Assembly: GCA_963701675.1 (NCBI GenBank)
Contig: OY969623.1
Location: 4,092,001-4,156,000, forward strand
Direction: 5' to 3'
Length of the DNA: 64,000 nt
DNA from: G963701675 sp963701675
GTDB taxonomy: Bacteria; Planctomycetota; Planctomycetia; Gemmatales; Gemmataceae
The notes below the pieces were generated by a model that was not told the DNA's origin, searched no databases, and worked only from the letters and a program-made list of their open reading frames with translations. Positions 36,152 through 45,364 of this stretch are shown piece after piece. Made by a program: the position numbers and the translations under genes. Each line of letters opens with the position of its first letter. Position 1 is the first letter of the stretch.

Positions 36152-37522
36152 CTAGTACTCTCTCTTCGTCACAACCCCCGGCTTCGGCACGGGATACTTG
36201 CCGTCGCCGTTCGTTTCGACGGGGGCGGGTGAGTCCATGGTCAACTTGTCCACGTCCGGCGCCAACTCGTGTTCGTAGTTCAGCATTTCGTCGTAGGTGA
36301 TGACGCGGCCGGTGTGGGCCGCGGTTCGGCCCATTGCCGTGACGAGACTTGCCTCGGCGCCGCGGCGGGCTTCGTTGAACGACCGATTTCCGCGAATCGC
36401 GTCCATCAGGTGGTCCCATTCCAGTTGATACGGATTGGGTTCCTTGGACGGGAAACGCCAGACGACGTTGTCGTTCGTCATCTTTTGGCCTTTGTAGATT
36501 CGACACTTGGCGGGTGAATGGCCGGACGCGGAAATCACCGCCGAGCCATTGGTTCCGTGCGCGTAGCTGGCGAATTCCTGATGGCAGCCGGTGATGTTTC
36601 GGCCTTCGAGGAAAAACTTGGCGCCGTCTGCAAACGTGTATTCAACGGAGTAATGATCGAAGTTCTGGTCGATGTAGTTGCCGCGGTAGTGTCGGCCGCC
36701 CGACGCCTTGGCTTGAACCGGCCATGCGTCCTTCATCCAGCAGCATTCGTCGATGTTGTGAATCAGGAAGTCACTAAAGCAGCCGCCGCTGGCCCAAAGA
36801 AACGAATGGAATCGCTGCACTTGATAAAGAAGTTCAGAAATGCCGTCCGGTTTTGGCAACGAGAATTCCTTCGCCTCCGGGCCTTTCTGCCGATAGGCCC
36901 GCAGGAGTGTAAGCTCGCCCATTTGTCCCGATTTGATGCGGCTGAATAACTCGTGCCGTGCGTCGCAATGCCGGCACATGAGACCGACACCGACTTTGAG
37001 GTTGCGTTTCTCCGACTCGTCCGCAAGCGCCAGCATCTTCCTGGTGCTCGGCCCATCGACGGTGACGGGCTTCTCCATGAAGACATTCAGACCCTTGGAA
37101 ATCGCAAAACCGAAATGCACCCAACGAAATGCGGGCGGTGTTGTGAGGATAACTACGTCGCCTGGGCGGAGACAGTTCATCGCCTTTTGGTATGCATCGA
37201 AACCGATGAACTTTCGGTCCGTCGGGACGTCCACCTGTTTCTCGAACGATTCGTGGATCTCCTTGTAACTTTCGCCTAGACGTGCCGTGAAAACGTCGGC
37301 CATCGCGACCAACTCCGTCGGCCCGCCTTTGGTGGCAAGCGCATTGCAGACGGCGCCCGTCCCACGCCCGCCGCAGCCGACCAGGGCAAGCCGAATGGCG
37401 CCATCCCCATCCGCATGCACCTGCGGCAAGACGACCCCGGCCAAGGCCGACACTGCCGCGACTTTGCCGGTTGTTTTCAACAGTTCTCGACGCGTTGGCT
37501 GGCGGAGGGAATTCTGGCTCAC
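36152..37522 (-). CDS. Tat-exported Gfo/Idh/MocA family oxidoreductase
   Basis: 456 aa. The N-terminal TRRELLKTTGKVAAVSALAG is a twin-arginine signal. The NAD(P)-binding Rossmann motif is LALVGCGGRGTGAV, and the family EKPVTVDG follows. The C-terminal alpha/beta domain contains GGCFSDFLIHNIDECCW with the histidine expected near the substrate. Planctomycetes carry many exported members whose sugar or polyol substrates are unknown. The tail DSPAPVETNGDGKYPVPKPG is common in this subgroup. It stands alone with a cupin gene next upstream on the same strand. Confidence 0.92.
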   Translation of the reverse strand: MSQNSLRQPTRRELLKTTGKVAAVSALAGVVLPQVHADGDGAIRLALVGCGGRGTGAVCNALATKGGPTELVAMADVFTARLGESYKEIHESFEKQVDVPTDRKFIGFDAYQKAMNCLRPGDVVILTTPPAFRWVHFGFAISKGLNVFMEKPVTVDGPSTRKMLALADESEKRNLKVGVGLMCRHCDARHELFSRIKSGQMGELTLLRAYRQKGPEAKEFSLPKPDGISELLYQVQRFHSFLWASGGCFSDFLIHNIDECCWMKDAWPVQAKASGGRHYRGNYIDQNFDHYSVEYTFADGAKFFLEGRNITGCHQEFASYAHGTNGSAVISASGHSPAKCRIYKGQKMTNDNVVWRFPSKEPNPYQLEWDHLMDAIRGNRSFNEARRGAEASLVTAMGRTAAHTGRVITYDEMLNYEHELAPDVDKLTMDSPAPVETNGDGKYPVPKPGVVTKREY

Positions 37523-37727
37523 GGCGTTCTCGTTGGTAGTATGGGTCCGGCCGGGTTGGCGAAGTCTTGCTATTCTCCTCTCGGACGGAGCGCGTCGTCA
37601 AGAGGGTAACGGAGAATTTCGTTTTTCGGTGGAGTGTGGCGAGCCGGGAGCGCGCTTTCGGCTCGCCTTGAATCGCGTTGACCACGGGGCAAACGGGCGG
37701 TGAGTCAGGCCGTGGCAACTAGAAACA

Positions 37728-38057
37728 TCAGCCGTTGCTCTCGCCGCCTTCCGGACCGTAGAAGAATACCCAGGTGGCGAAGTCGTCGGTGAAGTCCTCG
37801 AAGCGATGCGACACGCGGGCCGGCGCGAATAAGACCTCGCCTGGTTCAAAGGGATGCCTATGTTCACCGCACACGAATTGGCCGGAACCCGACACGACCA
37901 CATAGATTTCATCCCGGCTATGCGGGGTTTGGTAATCGACCTTGTCAGGTTTGTAGAACTCGACAACCAGCGAGCCGTGATGAAAAAGCTCGGCAAACTC
38001 CTTGTGGGCAGTACGAAGGGCCTCTCGTCCTTTGCTAACAGTGAGTCGCTCACTCAT
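37728..38057 (-). CDS. Small cupin-domain protein
   Basis: 109 aa from the ATG at 38057, with GAGGA 8 nt upstream. One cupin barrel is visible: PHSRDEIYVVVSGSGQFVCG carries the first motif (H, then E) and PFEPGEVLFAPARVSHRFEDF the second with its histidine. A metal ion is expected, but the substrate is unknown; short cupins of this type include epimerases, dioxygenases and sugar-binding proteins. It lies upstream of the Gfo/Idh gene on the same strand with a 205-bp gap, so cotranscription is uncertain. Confidence 0.85.
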   Translation of the reverse strand: MSERLTVSKGREALRTAHKEFAELFHHGSLVVEFYKPDKVDYQTPHSRDEIYVVVSGSGQFVCGEHRHPFEPGEVLFAPARVSHRFEDFTDDFATWVFFYGPEGGESNG

Positions 38058-38199
38058 TGCTCGGGTCCTCAAGGTTGGAATGGGACGTGTACAAGGTATG
38101 GCCTATGCGGCAGCCTTGTGCTTGTCCTGCGATTGTCAGGTGAGGGACGCGCGTGGATAATGATGGCGACGATAATTAAACGACCATGTGGAAACTTCG

Positions 38200-39519
38200 A
38201 TGAACGACCGAAACCGACGGCTGTCTCGACGCAAGTTCTTGGCTCAGGCCGCGGCGCTGACCTTGACAACCGGAGTCACCACGTCGGGTGAGGGCGAAAC
38301 CGCCCCAGCGACGCCCTTGGTTCGGGCCCGCCCGGCGAAGCTCAGCACCACCGGGCGGAAACCGATTGCCGTCGTTACCACCGTCTATCGGCCCATGTCT
38401 CACGCTTACCACATCGCCGGCCGCTTTATTCATGGCTACGCGAAGGATGGCCGGCATCATGTACCGAATCATTTCGTGCAGTCCATGTACGTGGATCAGT
38501 ATCCGACCAATGACCTCGCGATAGGAACCGCGCGGACCTACAACATTCGGCTCGCCCGGACCATCGACGACGCTCTTACCGACGGCCATGGTAATCTCGC
38601 AGTCGAAGGTGTTTTGCTTATTGGCGAGCACGGAAACTATCCGCGCAATGAAAGGGGTCAAATTCTCTATCCCCGCTATGAGATGATGGAACAGATCGTC
38701 TCGGTCTTTCGAAAGACAGGGAAAGTCGTGCCGGTGTTCAATGACAAGCATTTATCGCACAGCGGCGAGAAATCGAAACAAATGTTCGAATGGACTCAAG
38801 AGCTCAGGATCCCGTTTCTTGCCGGATCGAGCTTACCGGTGGTATGGCGCAGGCCGGAGCTGGAGTTGCCGCTTTCCACACCACTCGAGGATGTCTTAAT
38901 AGCCGCCTACGGTCCCAATGAAGTCCGTGGCTTTCATGCGTTGGAAGCACTTCAAGTGATGGCCGAACGGCGGACCGGCGGCGAGAGCGGCGTCAAAGCC
39001 GTCACCTGTCTCACCGGCAATGAAGTCTGGAAGGCGGGGGACGCGGGTCGATGGAGTTGGGAACTACTGGAAGCCGCCTTGAGCCGGAGTGAAACGCTGA
39101 ACCCCGGCGATGTGAGATGCAATATGGGTTCCTTACCCACGAGCGCGTTTCTCATCGAGTATCAAGGTGGGCTCCGTGGGACGGTGCTATTGCTCAATGG
39201 ACATATTCAGGATTTCTGTTTCGCCGCCAAAGTAACGGGAGTCCCAAAGCCAGTGTCATGTCTGTTCTACATGCCTCAACCTCCGGGCGCGAAGTTCTTC
39301 GATTGCCAGGTGCGACACATTGAGACGTTGTTGGAAAACCGCCGTGCTCCTTATCCTGCCGAACGAACGCTGCTGACGAGTGGGGTCCTGGCCGCCGTCA
39401 TGGAGAGCGCCCATCGCGGTGGAGCGCGCGTTGAGACGCCTGAATGGGACATTCGCTACGAGGCGCCAATAGACAGCGGGTTTTGCCGTGGAGGTGTGGC
39501 GATGTGTGATGAGGACTAG
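38200..39519 (+). CDS. Tat-exported conserved protein of unknown function
   Basis: 439 aa. The N-terminus RLSRRKFLAQAAALTLTTG is a twin-arginine signal. The mature protein has PIAVVTTVYRPMSHAYHIAGRF, then GVLLIGEHGNYPRNERGQILYPR, HLSHSGEKSKQMFEW and FLAGSSLPVVWRRPELELP. These histidine-containing motifs look like part of an active site. I recall such sequences as conserved Tat proteins in planctomycetes, without known function. The ATG at 38200 (GGAA upstream) is preferred to a GTG at 38188. It is divergent from the cupin gene. Confidence 0.8.
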   Translation: MNDRNRRLSRRKFLAQAAALTLTTGVTTSGEGETAPATPLVRARPAKLSTTGRKPIAVVTTVYRPMSHAYHIAGRFIHGYAKDGRHHVPNHFVQSMYVDQYPTNDLAIGTARTYNIRLARTIDDALTDGHGNLAVEGVLLIGEHGNYPRNERGQILYPRYEMMEQIVSVFRKTGKVVPVFNDKHLSHSGEKSKQMFEWTQELRIPFLAGSSLPVVWRRPELELPLSTPLEDVLIAAYGPNEVRGFHALEALQVMAERRTGGESGVKAVTCLTGNEVWKAGDAGRWSWELLEAALSRSETLNPGDVRCNMGSLPTSAFLIEYQGGLRGTVLLLNGHIQDFCFAAKVTGVPKPVSCLFYMPQPPGAKFFDCQVRHIETLLENRRAPYPAERTLLTSGVLAAVMESAHRGGARVETPEWDIRYEAPIDSGFCRGGVAMCDED

Positions 39520-39548
39520 CCGTGGGAACGCGTTAGAAGATGTAGCGC

Positions 39549-39619
39549 AAAAAAAAAATGTCCCGCCAATGGCTTCCTCGGCGTCGCCCAGTCACCGAAG
39601 TCGTCAGTCAGCGGGACAT
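39549..39619 (-). terminator. Intrinsic terminator or small structured RNA, minus strand
   Basis: On the minus strand ATGTCCCGC and GCGGGACAT (9-bp stem, 39611-39619 with 39558-39566) enclose 44 nt that can partly fold again, and are followed by ten T residues (39558-39549). This is a good Rho-independent end. It lies 108 nt past the phosphatase gene, so it probably terminates that transcript, although the branched interior also suits a small non-coding RNA. Confidence 0.65.
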
Positions 39620-39727
39620 CGTTATTGTACTGTACGAGGATTGGATTGCAAAGAAAATTCCTAACAACTTGCGCTTAGTCGCTGCCCGGATAGTAAATTC
39701 GACATCGAGCATAAACGATGTCTTTAA

Positions 39728-40213
39728 TTAACCTTGCAAACCGTCCTCGGCACGTCGCTTTAAAGTCAGTCGACGTTTTGCGAATTCGTCAACCGCGACG
39801 TCTTGCTCATTCGTCTCGATCGAACCCGGTCGCAGGCTTCGCACTCTAGATTTCGCGTTTTCCGGAGTGTCGCCCCGCGTGACAAAATAACACGCCAAGA
39901 CCACGCCGGTTCGGCCCAGGCCGGCGGCACAATGAACGGCCACGCCCATCGAATGTTCGTTGGCTCGCGCGATCACGTTGATTGCCTGGTCTAACTGCTC
40001 GTCGGTCGGGGCCGTCATGTCTTCGACAGGCACGTGGACCAACATCAGCCCCGCCTCATTGACCCAGTTTCGCAAAGGAGGTTCTTCGGTTAGCGACAGG
40101 AGGATGTCGACGCCCTGAGCGCGAAGCCATTCCAGTTCGGCGCGCGATCCGGGTCGTGCCATTGCACCGAGCAACGGCTTCTCGATCCAGGTAAAGTTCT
40201 CCGGCTGCGACAC
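39728..40213 (-). CDS. Dual-specificity/tyrosine phosphatase family protein
   Basis: 161 aa from a GTG with AAGGAA 6 nt upstream. The P-loop HCAAGLGRTG (94-103) carries the catalytic C95 and R101, and D65 in VPVEDMTAPT is a plausible general acid. The fold resembles the cyclin-dependent-kinase-inhibitor-3/atypical DSP group. Substrates may be phosphoproteins or phosphorylated small molecules. It follows the release-factor-like gene by 24 bp and ends before a terminator. Confidence 0.88.
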   Translation of the reverse strand: MSQPENFTWIEKPLLGAMARPGSRAELEWLRAQGVDILLSLTEEPPLRNWVNEAGLMLVHVPVEDMTAPTDEQLDQAINVIARANEHSMGVAVHCAAGLGRTGVVLACYFVTRGDTPENAKSRVRSLRPGSIETNEQDVAVDEFAKRRLTLKRRAEDGLQG

Positions 40214-40237
40214 TCCGGTTTCCTTCGGTTGCCACCC

Positions 40238-40782
40238 TTATGATGCGACCAGCGCTTTCAGTCCGAATTGCTGACGAAGCTGGTTGGCCTGCTGCCATAC
40301 TTTGGGGTCTGTGCTCATGAAACGAATCAAGTTTCCTGTTGAAGTTTCCATTAGTTTCGCCGCCACGCTGACGCGCGCGCCGCGGCAAGTAGCGCGTCGA
40401 GTACCACTCCGACCGTCGGCCAGAACTGTGGATCACGGCGGCCCAGACGTAGCCGACGTTCGTGTTTGACTCGGTCGCCTTCCACTACCGGCTCGCGTAA
40501 CTGAAGGTAGAAAGCCTGCCGAAGACGCCGCAGTGCACGAGCTTTGTTCTCGTGCTGAGATCGGCTTTCCTCGGCGATAACAATCAACCCAGCGCCGCTA
40601 TGGCGCAAACGGACCGCCGAACTGGTCTTGTTCCGCTTTTGGCCGCCGGGACCGCTCGCCCGATAGGTATCAATCGTGCACTGCGAAAGCAGCTGTGCGT
40701 CCGTTAAGCCTGACCATCGCGACCGGTTGCCGACGTGTGCGGATGGGTCTACCTCAGCTTTCGGTTCTACGATCCGTTCCAC
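40238..40782 (-). CDS. Release-factor-like protein with GGQ motif, apparent frameshift near 40378
   Basis: About 181 aa after correction. The start GTG at 40782 has GAGG 6 nt upstream. RASGPGGQKRNKTSSAVRL (GGQ at about 46-48) is the peptidyl-tRNA hydrolysis loop of release factors; there is no codon-recognition domain, so it is of the ArfB/RF-like rescue type. The frame is lost after DALLAA at the GC run 40371-40385 and another frame continues SVAAKLMETSTGNLIRFMS, ending KALVAS at 40240. One base seems to be missing. It precedes the phosphatase gene on the same strand. Confidence 0.8.
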
Positions 40783-40953
40783 GATCTGCCTCAATGAACC
40801 GAGGGCGTACTACGACCCTTATGATAGTTCCGGCCTGAATCGGTTGCGAGTCAAATGATCTGAACGTGGGACAATGCCGGACCTTCCCAATTGCAGGATG
40901 TGTGTTAATAATGGTATGGAAGGTTCCGGGACCAACTCGTGCGGGAGACGAGG

Positions 40954-41883
40954 ATGGGGATTTACGACCGCGAGTACTATCGTCAGGACCGCCCCAGTTT
41001 CTTCGGTGCGTTTAGCGGTCGCGGCGCTGTATGCAAATGGCTGATCATTGCCAATGCAGTCGTATTCCTCGTCCAGATGATGACCCGGCAGTCCATCGGA
41101 CCGCTACTAACTCTCGGCCCGATCACCGACGCGCTAATTCTCGACGTCCCCTCTGTACTACATGGCCAAGTTTGGCGGCTCCTGACTTATGCCTTCCTCC
41201 ATAGTCCGGATAGCTTGTGGCATATTGTCCTGAATATGTGGTTCTTGTGGATGTTCGGACCCGACTTGGAGGAGATTTACGGGCCGCGCGAGTTCTTGGC
41301 TTTTTACCTTTCCGCATGCATCTTCGCGGGCGTCGGATACGTCGTTTTTCATCTGCTGGGAGTGCCAGGCGCTAGGGCCCTTGGTGCGTCAGGAGCGACG
41401 ACTGCAGTCCTGCTTCTGTGCGCTCTTCACTATCCGACGCGAACCATACTCCTCTTTTTCATCATTCCGGTTCCGATCTGGGTTTGCATTCTCATAGTTT
41501 TGCTGCCGGACGCCTATTCGTTTCTGATGGCATTACGCTATCAGCAAGATACCGGTGGGATCGGCGTGACCGGCCATCTGGCCGGTGCGCTCTTCGGTTT
41601 TCTTTACTACAAGCGACAATGGCGCATGCTTAACCTGCTTCCCGACCTGCGCTCCTTGCAGCGCAGGCGTTCACGTCCGCGCCTGCGAGTCTATCGTGAA
41701 GAGCTGGCCGACGCCCCCGTTGCCGCGCGAGCTGCCACGCGTTCCGATGTCGACGAGCACCTCGAAGCAAAGGTCGACGCCGTTTTGGAAAAGGTTGCGA
41801 AGTTCGGCCAGGGAAGCCTTTCCGACCAGGAAAAGGAAATCCTTCTTCGCGCTAGCGAAGTGTACCGCAAGCGACGGACGTAA
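40954..41883 (+). CDS. Rhomboid family intramembrane serine protease
   Basis: 309 aa from the ATG at 40954, with GGGAG 6 nt upstream. Six hydrophobic segments form the rhomboid core. The nucleophile S146 lies in ALGASGATTA and its partner H208 in GVTGHLAGALFGF; the L1-loop tryptophan-arginine (GQVWRLLTYAFLH) and HIVLNMWFLW are also present. The soluble C-terminal tail (LEAKVDAVLEKVAKFGQGSL) is a short helical domain seen in some bacterial members. It is followed 11 bp later by the FmdB gene. An active enzyme is likely; its substrates are unknown. Confidence 0.93.
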   Translation: MGIYDREYYRQDRPSFFGAFSGRGAVCKWLIIANAVVFLVQMMTRQSIGPLLTLGPITDALILDVPSVLHGQVWRLLTYAFLHSPDSLWHIVLNMWFLWMFGPDLEEIYGPREFLAFYLSACIFAGVGYVVFHLLGVPGARALGASGATTAVLLLCALHYPTRTILLFFIIPVPIWVCILIVLLPDAYSFLMALRYQQDTGGIGVTGHLAGALFGFLYYKRQWRMLNLLPDLRSLQRRRSRPRLRVYREELADAPVAARAATRSDVDEHLEAKVDAVLEKVAKFGQGSLSDQEKEILLRASEVYRKRRT

Positions 41884-41894
41884 GGAGTGGGGCC

Positions 41895-42107
41895 ATGCCT
41901 CTATTTGATTTCAGTTGCCGGAAATGCGAAAACCAGTTTGAAGCCCTGGTGATGAATGGCGAGCGCGTCGAATGCCCTGAATGTCATGGTGGCAGTATTG
42001 ATCGTCTGCTAAGCGCGCCGGCAAAGCCGCGCTCGAATGGTGAGTCGCTACCGATCAGCAGCAAATCCAACTTGCCGCCGTGTGGGCCTGGATGTTGTCG
42101 ACTTTAG
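41895..42107 (+). CDS. FmdB-type zinc ribbon protein
   Basis: 70 aa. The FmdB pattern is present: MPLFDFSCRKCENQFEALV with a C-x2-C, then VECPECHGG with a second C-x2-C, making one zinc ribbon. The rest is a Ser/Pro-rich tail with a second cysteine group (PPCGPGCC). The family is of unknown regulatory role. AGGAG is 9 nt upstream of the ATG. It follows the rhomboid gene by 11 bp and overlaps the convergent deoC gene by 4 bp. Confidence 0.9.
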   Translation: MPLFDFSCRKCENQFEALVMNGERVECPECHGGSIDRLLSAPAKPRSNGESLPISSKSNLPPCGPGCCRL

Positions 42108-42787
42108 GCCAGCCGGGCGCGGCATTCATCCAGTATCGCCTTGGTCGCTGAAGCTCCGACACGAGTGACACCCAGGTCGCGCACGGCAAGAACCCTATCG
42201 AAGGTTCGGATACCACCGGCTGCTTTGACTTTCACCTTCGCCGGTGAACAACGGCGCATCAACTTAAGATCATCATCCAACGCACCTGTGGCGCCGTAGC
42301 CCGTGGAGGTTTTGACATAGTCCGCGCCGAGTTCACCGCCGATTCTGCACAGGCGTTCCTTGTGTACGTCTGCGAGATAGCAATTCTCGAAGATCACCTT
42401 TACAAGCGCCTTACGTTCATGCGCTACGGAGAGTACGGCCTTGATGTCCTGAGTCACGTAATCCCAATCCTGGCTGAGCACCTTGCCGATGTTCACGACC
42501 ATGTCCAATTCCGTCGCGCCGTCGTCCATTGCCTCTTCGGCCTCAGCTCGTTTCATTTCGGTGGTGTGGCTGCCGTGAGGGAAACCGATCACCGTGCTGG
42601 TGACTACTGCACTACCCTGAAGAATCGAGGCGGCCAGTCGCACGCCGTACGGCTTGATGCAAACTGAGGCGACATCAAGATCGCGAGCCAGTCGGCACCC
42701 CGTTTCCATCTCCGCATCGGTGAGGTTGGGTTGAAGGAGCGAATGGTCGAGCATTTTGGCAATGTCGCGATAAGTGAATGGAGTCAT
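42104..42787 (-). CDS. deoC: Deoxyribose-phosphate aldolase
   Basis: 227 aa. It cleaves 2-deoxyribose-5-phosphate to glyceraldehyde-3-phosphate and acetaldehyde. The Schiff-base lysine is K159 in DYVKTSTGYG, the second lysine is K188 in VKVKAAGGI, and D95 lies in ELDMVVNIG. LDHSLLQPNLTDAEM and VIGFPHGSHTTEMK are also family motifs. A GGGGATA precedes the ATG. It is a class I aldolase of normal length with no other nucleoside-catabolism gene nearby. Confidence 0.95.
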   Translation of the reverse strand: MTPFTYRDIAKMLDHSLLQPNLTDAEMETGCRLARDLDVASVCIKPYGVRLAASILQGSAVVTSTVIGFPHGSHTTEMKRAEAEEAMDDGATELDMVVNIGKVLSQDWDYVTQDIKAVLSVAHERKALVKVIFENCYLADVHKERLCRIGGELGADYVKTSTGYGATGALDDDLKLMRRCSPAKVKVKAAGGIRTFDRVLAVRDLGVTRVGASATKAILDECRARLA

Positions 42788-43032
42788 TGGCTATCCCCAG
42801 CTAGTTTGCCCACATTTGCCGCGATCCCTTGTCGGTGCGGTTTACCTAGGTTCCAGAAAATCTCGGCTTGCGGAACTTTCACTGTTCGTTATAAGCACCG
42901 TTGGCCGTAGGGCTGCGCCGTTCTGTTCGCAATCCACCCTTCGGTCGCCGCTTCGAATCATCCGCGGCCGCATAATAAGTCGAACTTATCAAAGTGCTTC
43001 GTAGCGGCATGTTCGCAATCCGGAGAACAATC

Positions 43033-44196
43033 ATGACCGCCAGATCGATCCTCAGTGGTGTGGCCTATTGCATCTTCGCCGCAACCGCTTCCCATGCCCA
43101 ATCGTTTCCTTTCGAAGCGAGCGTCATCGTTCCGGAAGTGGAAGTGCGTGCGTTGCAGAGTATGCACGAAAACTCCTATCCCACCAGCAAGTTGCGACAG
43201 GGCTCACTCGTGACGGTCGTGGGAGAAAAAGAAGGCGGCTGGTACGCCATCAAACCGCCCGCCGGGTCGTTTAGCTGGATTGCCTCCAAAGACATCAAAG
43301 CAGAGCAAGAGCCGTACGCCGTGGTTCTGGAAGACGGCGTCGAAACGCGGCTTGGCAGCAGCATCGTCGCTAAGAAGCCGAACGTACGGCAACAGCGTTT
43401 GAACCGGGGCGAAAAGGTGGTACTCTTCAAGGACAAGCCCCAAACTGATGACGATGGAACTACGTGGGTAATGATCCAGCCGCCGGCGAATGAAGTACGC
43501 TACATTCCCAGAGACTCCGTGCGTCCCATGCAACGTTCGACGGCTGAGCCACCGACGGGAAATGCGCCGCTGTCACCGCCGCCATCCAGCGTCGAACCGA
43601 ATGTCAATCTGACGGGCGATGCCCTGTGGACCGAAGCGGAAAAAGCGGAACGCGATGGCCGGCTATTGGATGCTGAAAAGTCCTATGCCCAACTCGCCAA
43701 ACAGACGAACAACAACGACCTGCGGATTCTGTGTCACAACCGAATACACATGATTCACCAGGCCAATCGGCGTGCAGCAGTTGGCTACCAACCAGCGAAC
43801 GGCGCTAACCGATTGGCGCCGATGACCGCAAGCCGGCCGCTCGCCGGCAATGCCTCACCGGGCGGCGCTGCCTCGCAGTACACTTATGTGCGTGAAACTT
43901 CGCCGTTGCCCGCCGGTCAGGCGCCGGCGACGTACCTTCAGACTCCGAACGGTTCGACGGCCGCCCCGCAAACGCGAGGCCCAGGTTTGCTCGCCCGTTC
44001 CAGTGTGCCTGTCGGTGGCCAACAGGGATATCTCTTGGATATGGGCAAAGGGCAACCAGTGCTTTACGTGATCCCGCAACCCGGCGTTAACCTCGAGCAG
44101 CATATCGGCAGGCAGGTAAGCGTCACCGGACCCATTGATTACCACAACGGTTATCGCCAGCATGTCCTCCGCGCTTCACAGGTAATCGTGCGTTAG
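43033..44196 (+). CDS. Exported SH3-domain protein
   Basis: 387 aa. A signal sequence (RSILSGVAYCIFAATASHAQ) is followed by two bacterial SH3-like units, one with GSLVTVVGEKEGGWYAIKPP, the other with GEKVVLFKDKPQTDDDGTTWVMIQPP. A proline-rich linker, a short helical part with AERDGRLLDAEKSYAQLAKQ, a low-complexity stretch and a C-terminal LEQHIGRQVSVTGPIDYHNGY fold follow. Cell-wall or protein binding is likely. GGAG lies 8 nt before the ATG at 43033, which is preferred to the open frame from 42994. Confidence 0.8.
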   Translation: MTARSILSGVAYCIFAATASHAQSFPFEASVIVPEVEVRALQSMHENSYPTSKLRQGSLVTVVGEKEGGWYAIKPPAGSFSWIASKDIKAEQEPYAVVLEDGVETRLGSSIVAKKPNVRQQRLNRGEKVVLFKDKPQTDDDGTTWVMIQPPANEVRYIPRDSVRPMQRSTAEPPTGNAPLSPPPSSVEPNVNLTGDALWTEAEKAERDGRLLDAEKSYAQLAKQTNNNDLRILCHNRIHMIHQANRRAAVGYQPANGANRLAPMTASRPLAGNASPGGAASQYTYVRETSPLPAGQAPATYLQTPNGSTAAPQTRGPGLLARSSVPVGGQQGYLLDMGKGQPVLYVIPQPGVNLEQHIGRQVSVTGPIDYHNGYRQHVLRASQVIVR

Positions 44197-44286
44197 AATT
44201 CAGAATCCTGCATCCCCTATTCGCCATAATGTACTCTGGTGCATGCACGGCTTGCGCTTCTAACTACTCCCTGACGAGGCAACTTG

Positions 44287-45357
44287 ATGGAGCGTGACGG
44301 TCGTACGGTCATCGGTTCGCACAAAAAACTCTTCCCTGAAGTTCCCGAAGCGCGCGTCAGTTTTGATCGGCTTGATCGCTGCTGGCCGTTGGTAGTCGAG
44401 GTCGAAGGCTGGTTGCTCTCGCCACACGCACCGTTTGACCGAATCGAAGGCTATTTGAACGGCCGACTGATTGGCAACGCGGAGTCCGTCATCCGGGAAG
44501 ATGTACGCGACACCTTTCCATGGATTCCGCACGCAGTCGATTCCGGATTCCGCATTAAGATCGACCCCTATCGCGTAATTCCCGATGCAATGAACCACCT
44601 GGACTTCATCGGGCTATCCGACGGGCGGCGGACAGGACACACGCATACACTGTTTCGACCGGAACTCGAGAATCTGGTACCGACGCCGCCCGGCCGACTC
44701 ATGGTGCGTGTGGCGGGGCACCAAGACGCTGCGACTTTCAAGCTGGGCGGCCTCAAGTGCTTCGGTGACTTCTATGACGCGATTCGTCGGCATCGAGATC
44801 CAAGCGATGTGCGACGCCTTCTCGATTGGGGTTGCGGCTGCGGACGAATCGCCGTGCATTTTCTGACGGCCGATTTTCCAAACGAACTCTTTGGATGCGA
44901 CGTCGACCCCGAGGCCGTTGCGTGGTGCCGAGAGAATCTGACACCCGCCGAGTTCGCCCACACAGGAACCCGGCCTCCTTTGGCTTATGCCGACAAGACA
45001 TTCGATGTCATTCTCGGCTACTCCGTGTTTACCCACTTGAAGCGCGACGCACAAGCTGCCTGGCTCGGGGAATTGAAGCGTGTACTGGCGCCCGGTGGTT
45101 TGATCATCGCGTCGGTTCATGGCGCCTACGCCGCCGCATTCGAATGGCCGCCGGATCAAGCCGCTGATTTGCTTCGTGACGGGATCTTCGACCAAAACCC
45201 GGATGAGTCGTTGCGCGATGTCGTCGAACCGGGATACTATCAAAACACATTTCAGACGCGCGAATACACCATTCAGGAATGGTCGAAGCAACTCGAGATT
45301 GTCGAGTACATCGAAGCGGGAATGAACAGCTACCAAGACATGGTGATCATGCGCTGA
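44287..45357 (+). CDS. SAM-dependent methyltransferase
   Basis: 356 aa. The first 150 residues form a beta-rich domain that I do not recognise; it precedes a class I methyltransferase fold. Motif I is RRLLDWGCGCGRIAVHFL, motif II FGCDVDPEAVAWC and motif IV FDVILGYSVFTHL, ending with a helix-strand GGLIIASVHG. The substrate is unknown; the added N-terminal domain may bind it. GAGG lies 8 nt before the ATG at 44287. It converges with the DUF1549/DUF1553 gene. Confidence 0.88.
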   Translation: MERDGRTVIGSHKKLFPEVPEARVSFDRLDRCWPLVVEVEGWLLSPHAPFDRIEGYLNGRLIGNAESVIREDVRDTFPWIPHAVDSGFRIKIDPYRVIPDAMNHLDFIGLSDGRRTGHTHTLFRPELENLVPTPPGRLMVRVAGHQDAATFKLGGLKCFGDFYDAIRRHRDPSDVRRLLDWGCGCGRIAVHFLTADFPNELFGCDVDPEAVAWCRENLTPAEFAHTGTRPPLAYADKTFDVILGYSVFTHLKRDAQAAWLGELKRVLAPGGLIIASVHGAYAAAFEWPPDQAADLLRDGIFDQNPDESLRDVVEPGYYQNTFQTREYTIQEWSKQLEIVEYIEAGMNSYQDMVIMR

Positions 45358-45364
45358 AGCGCGT

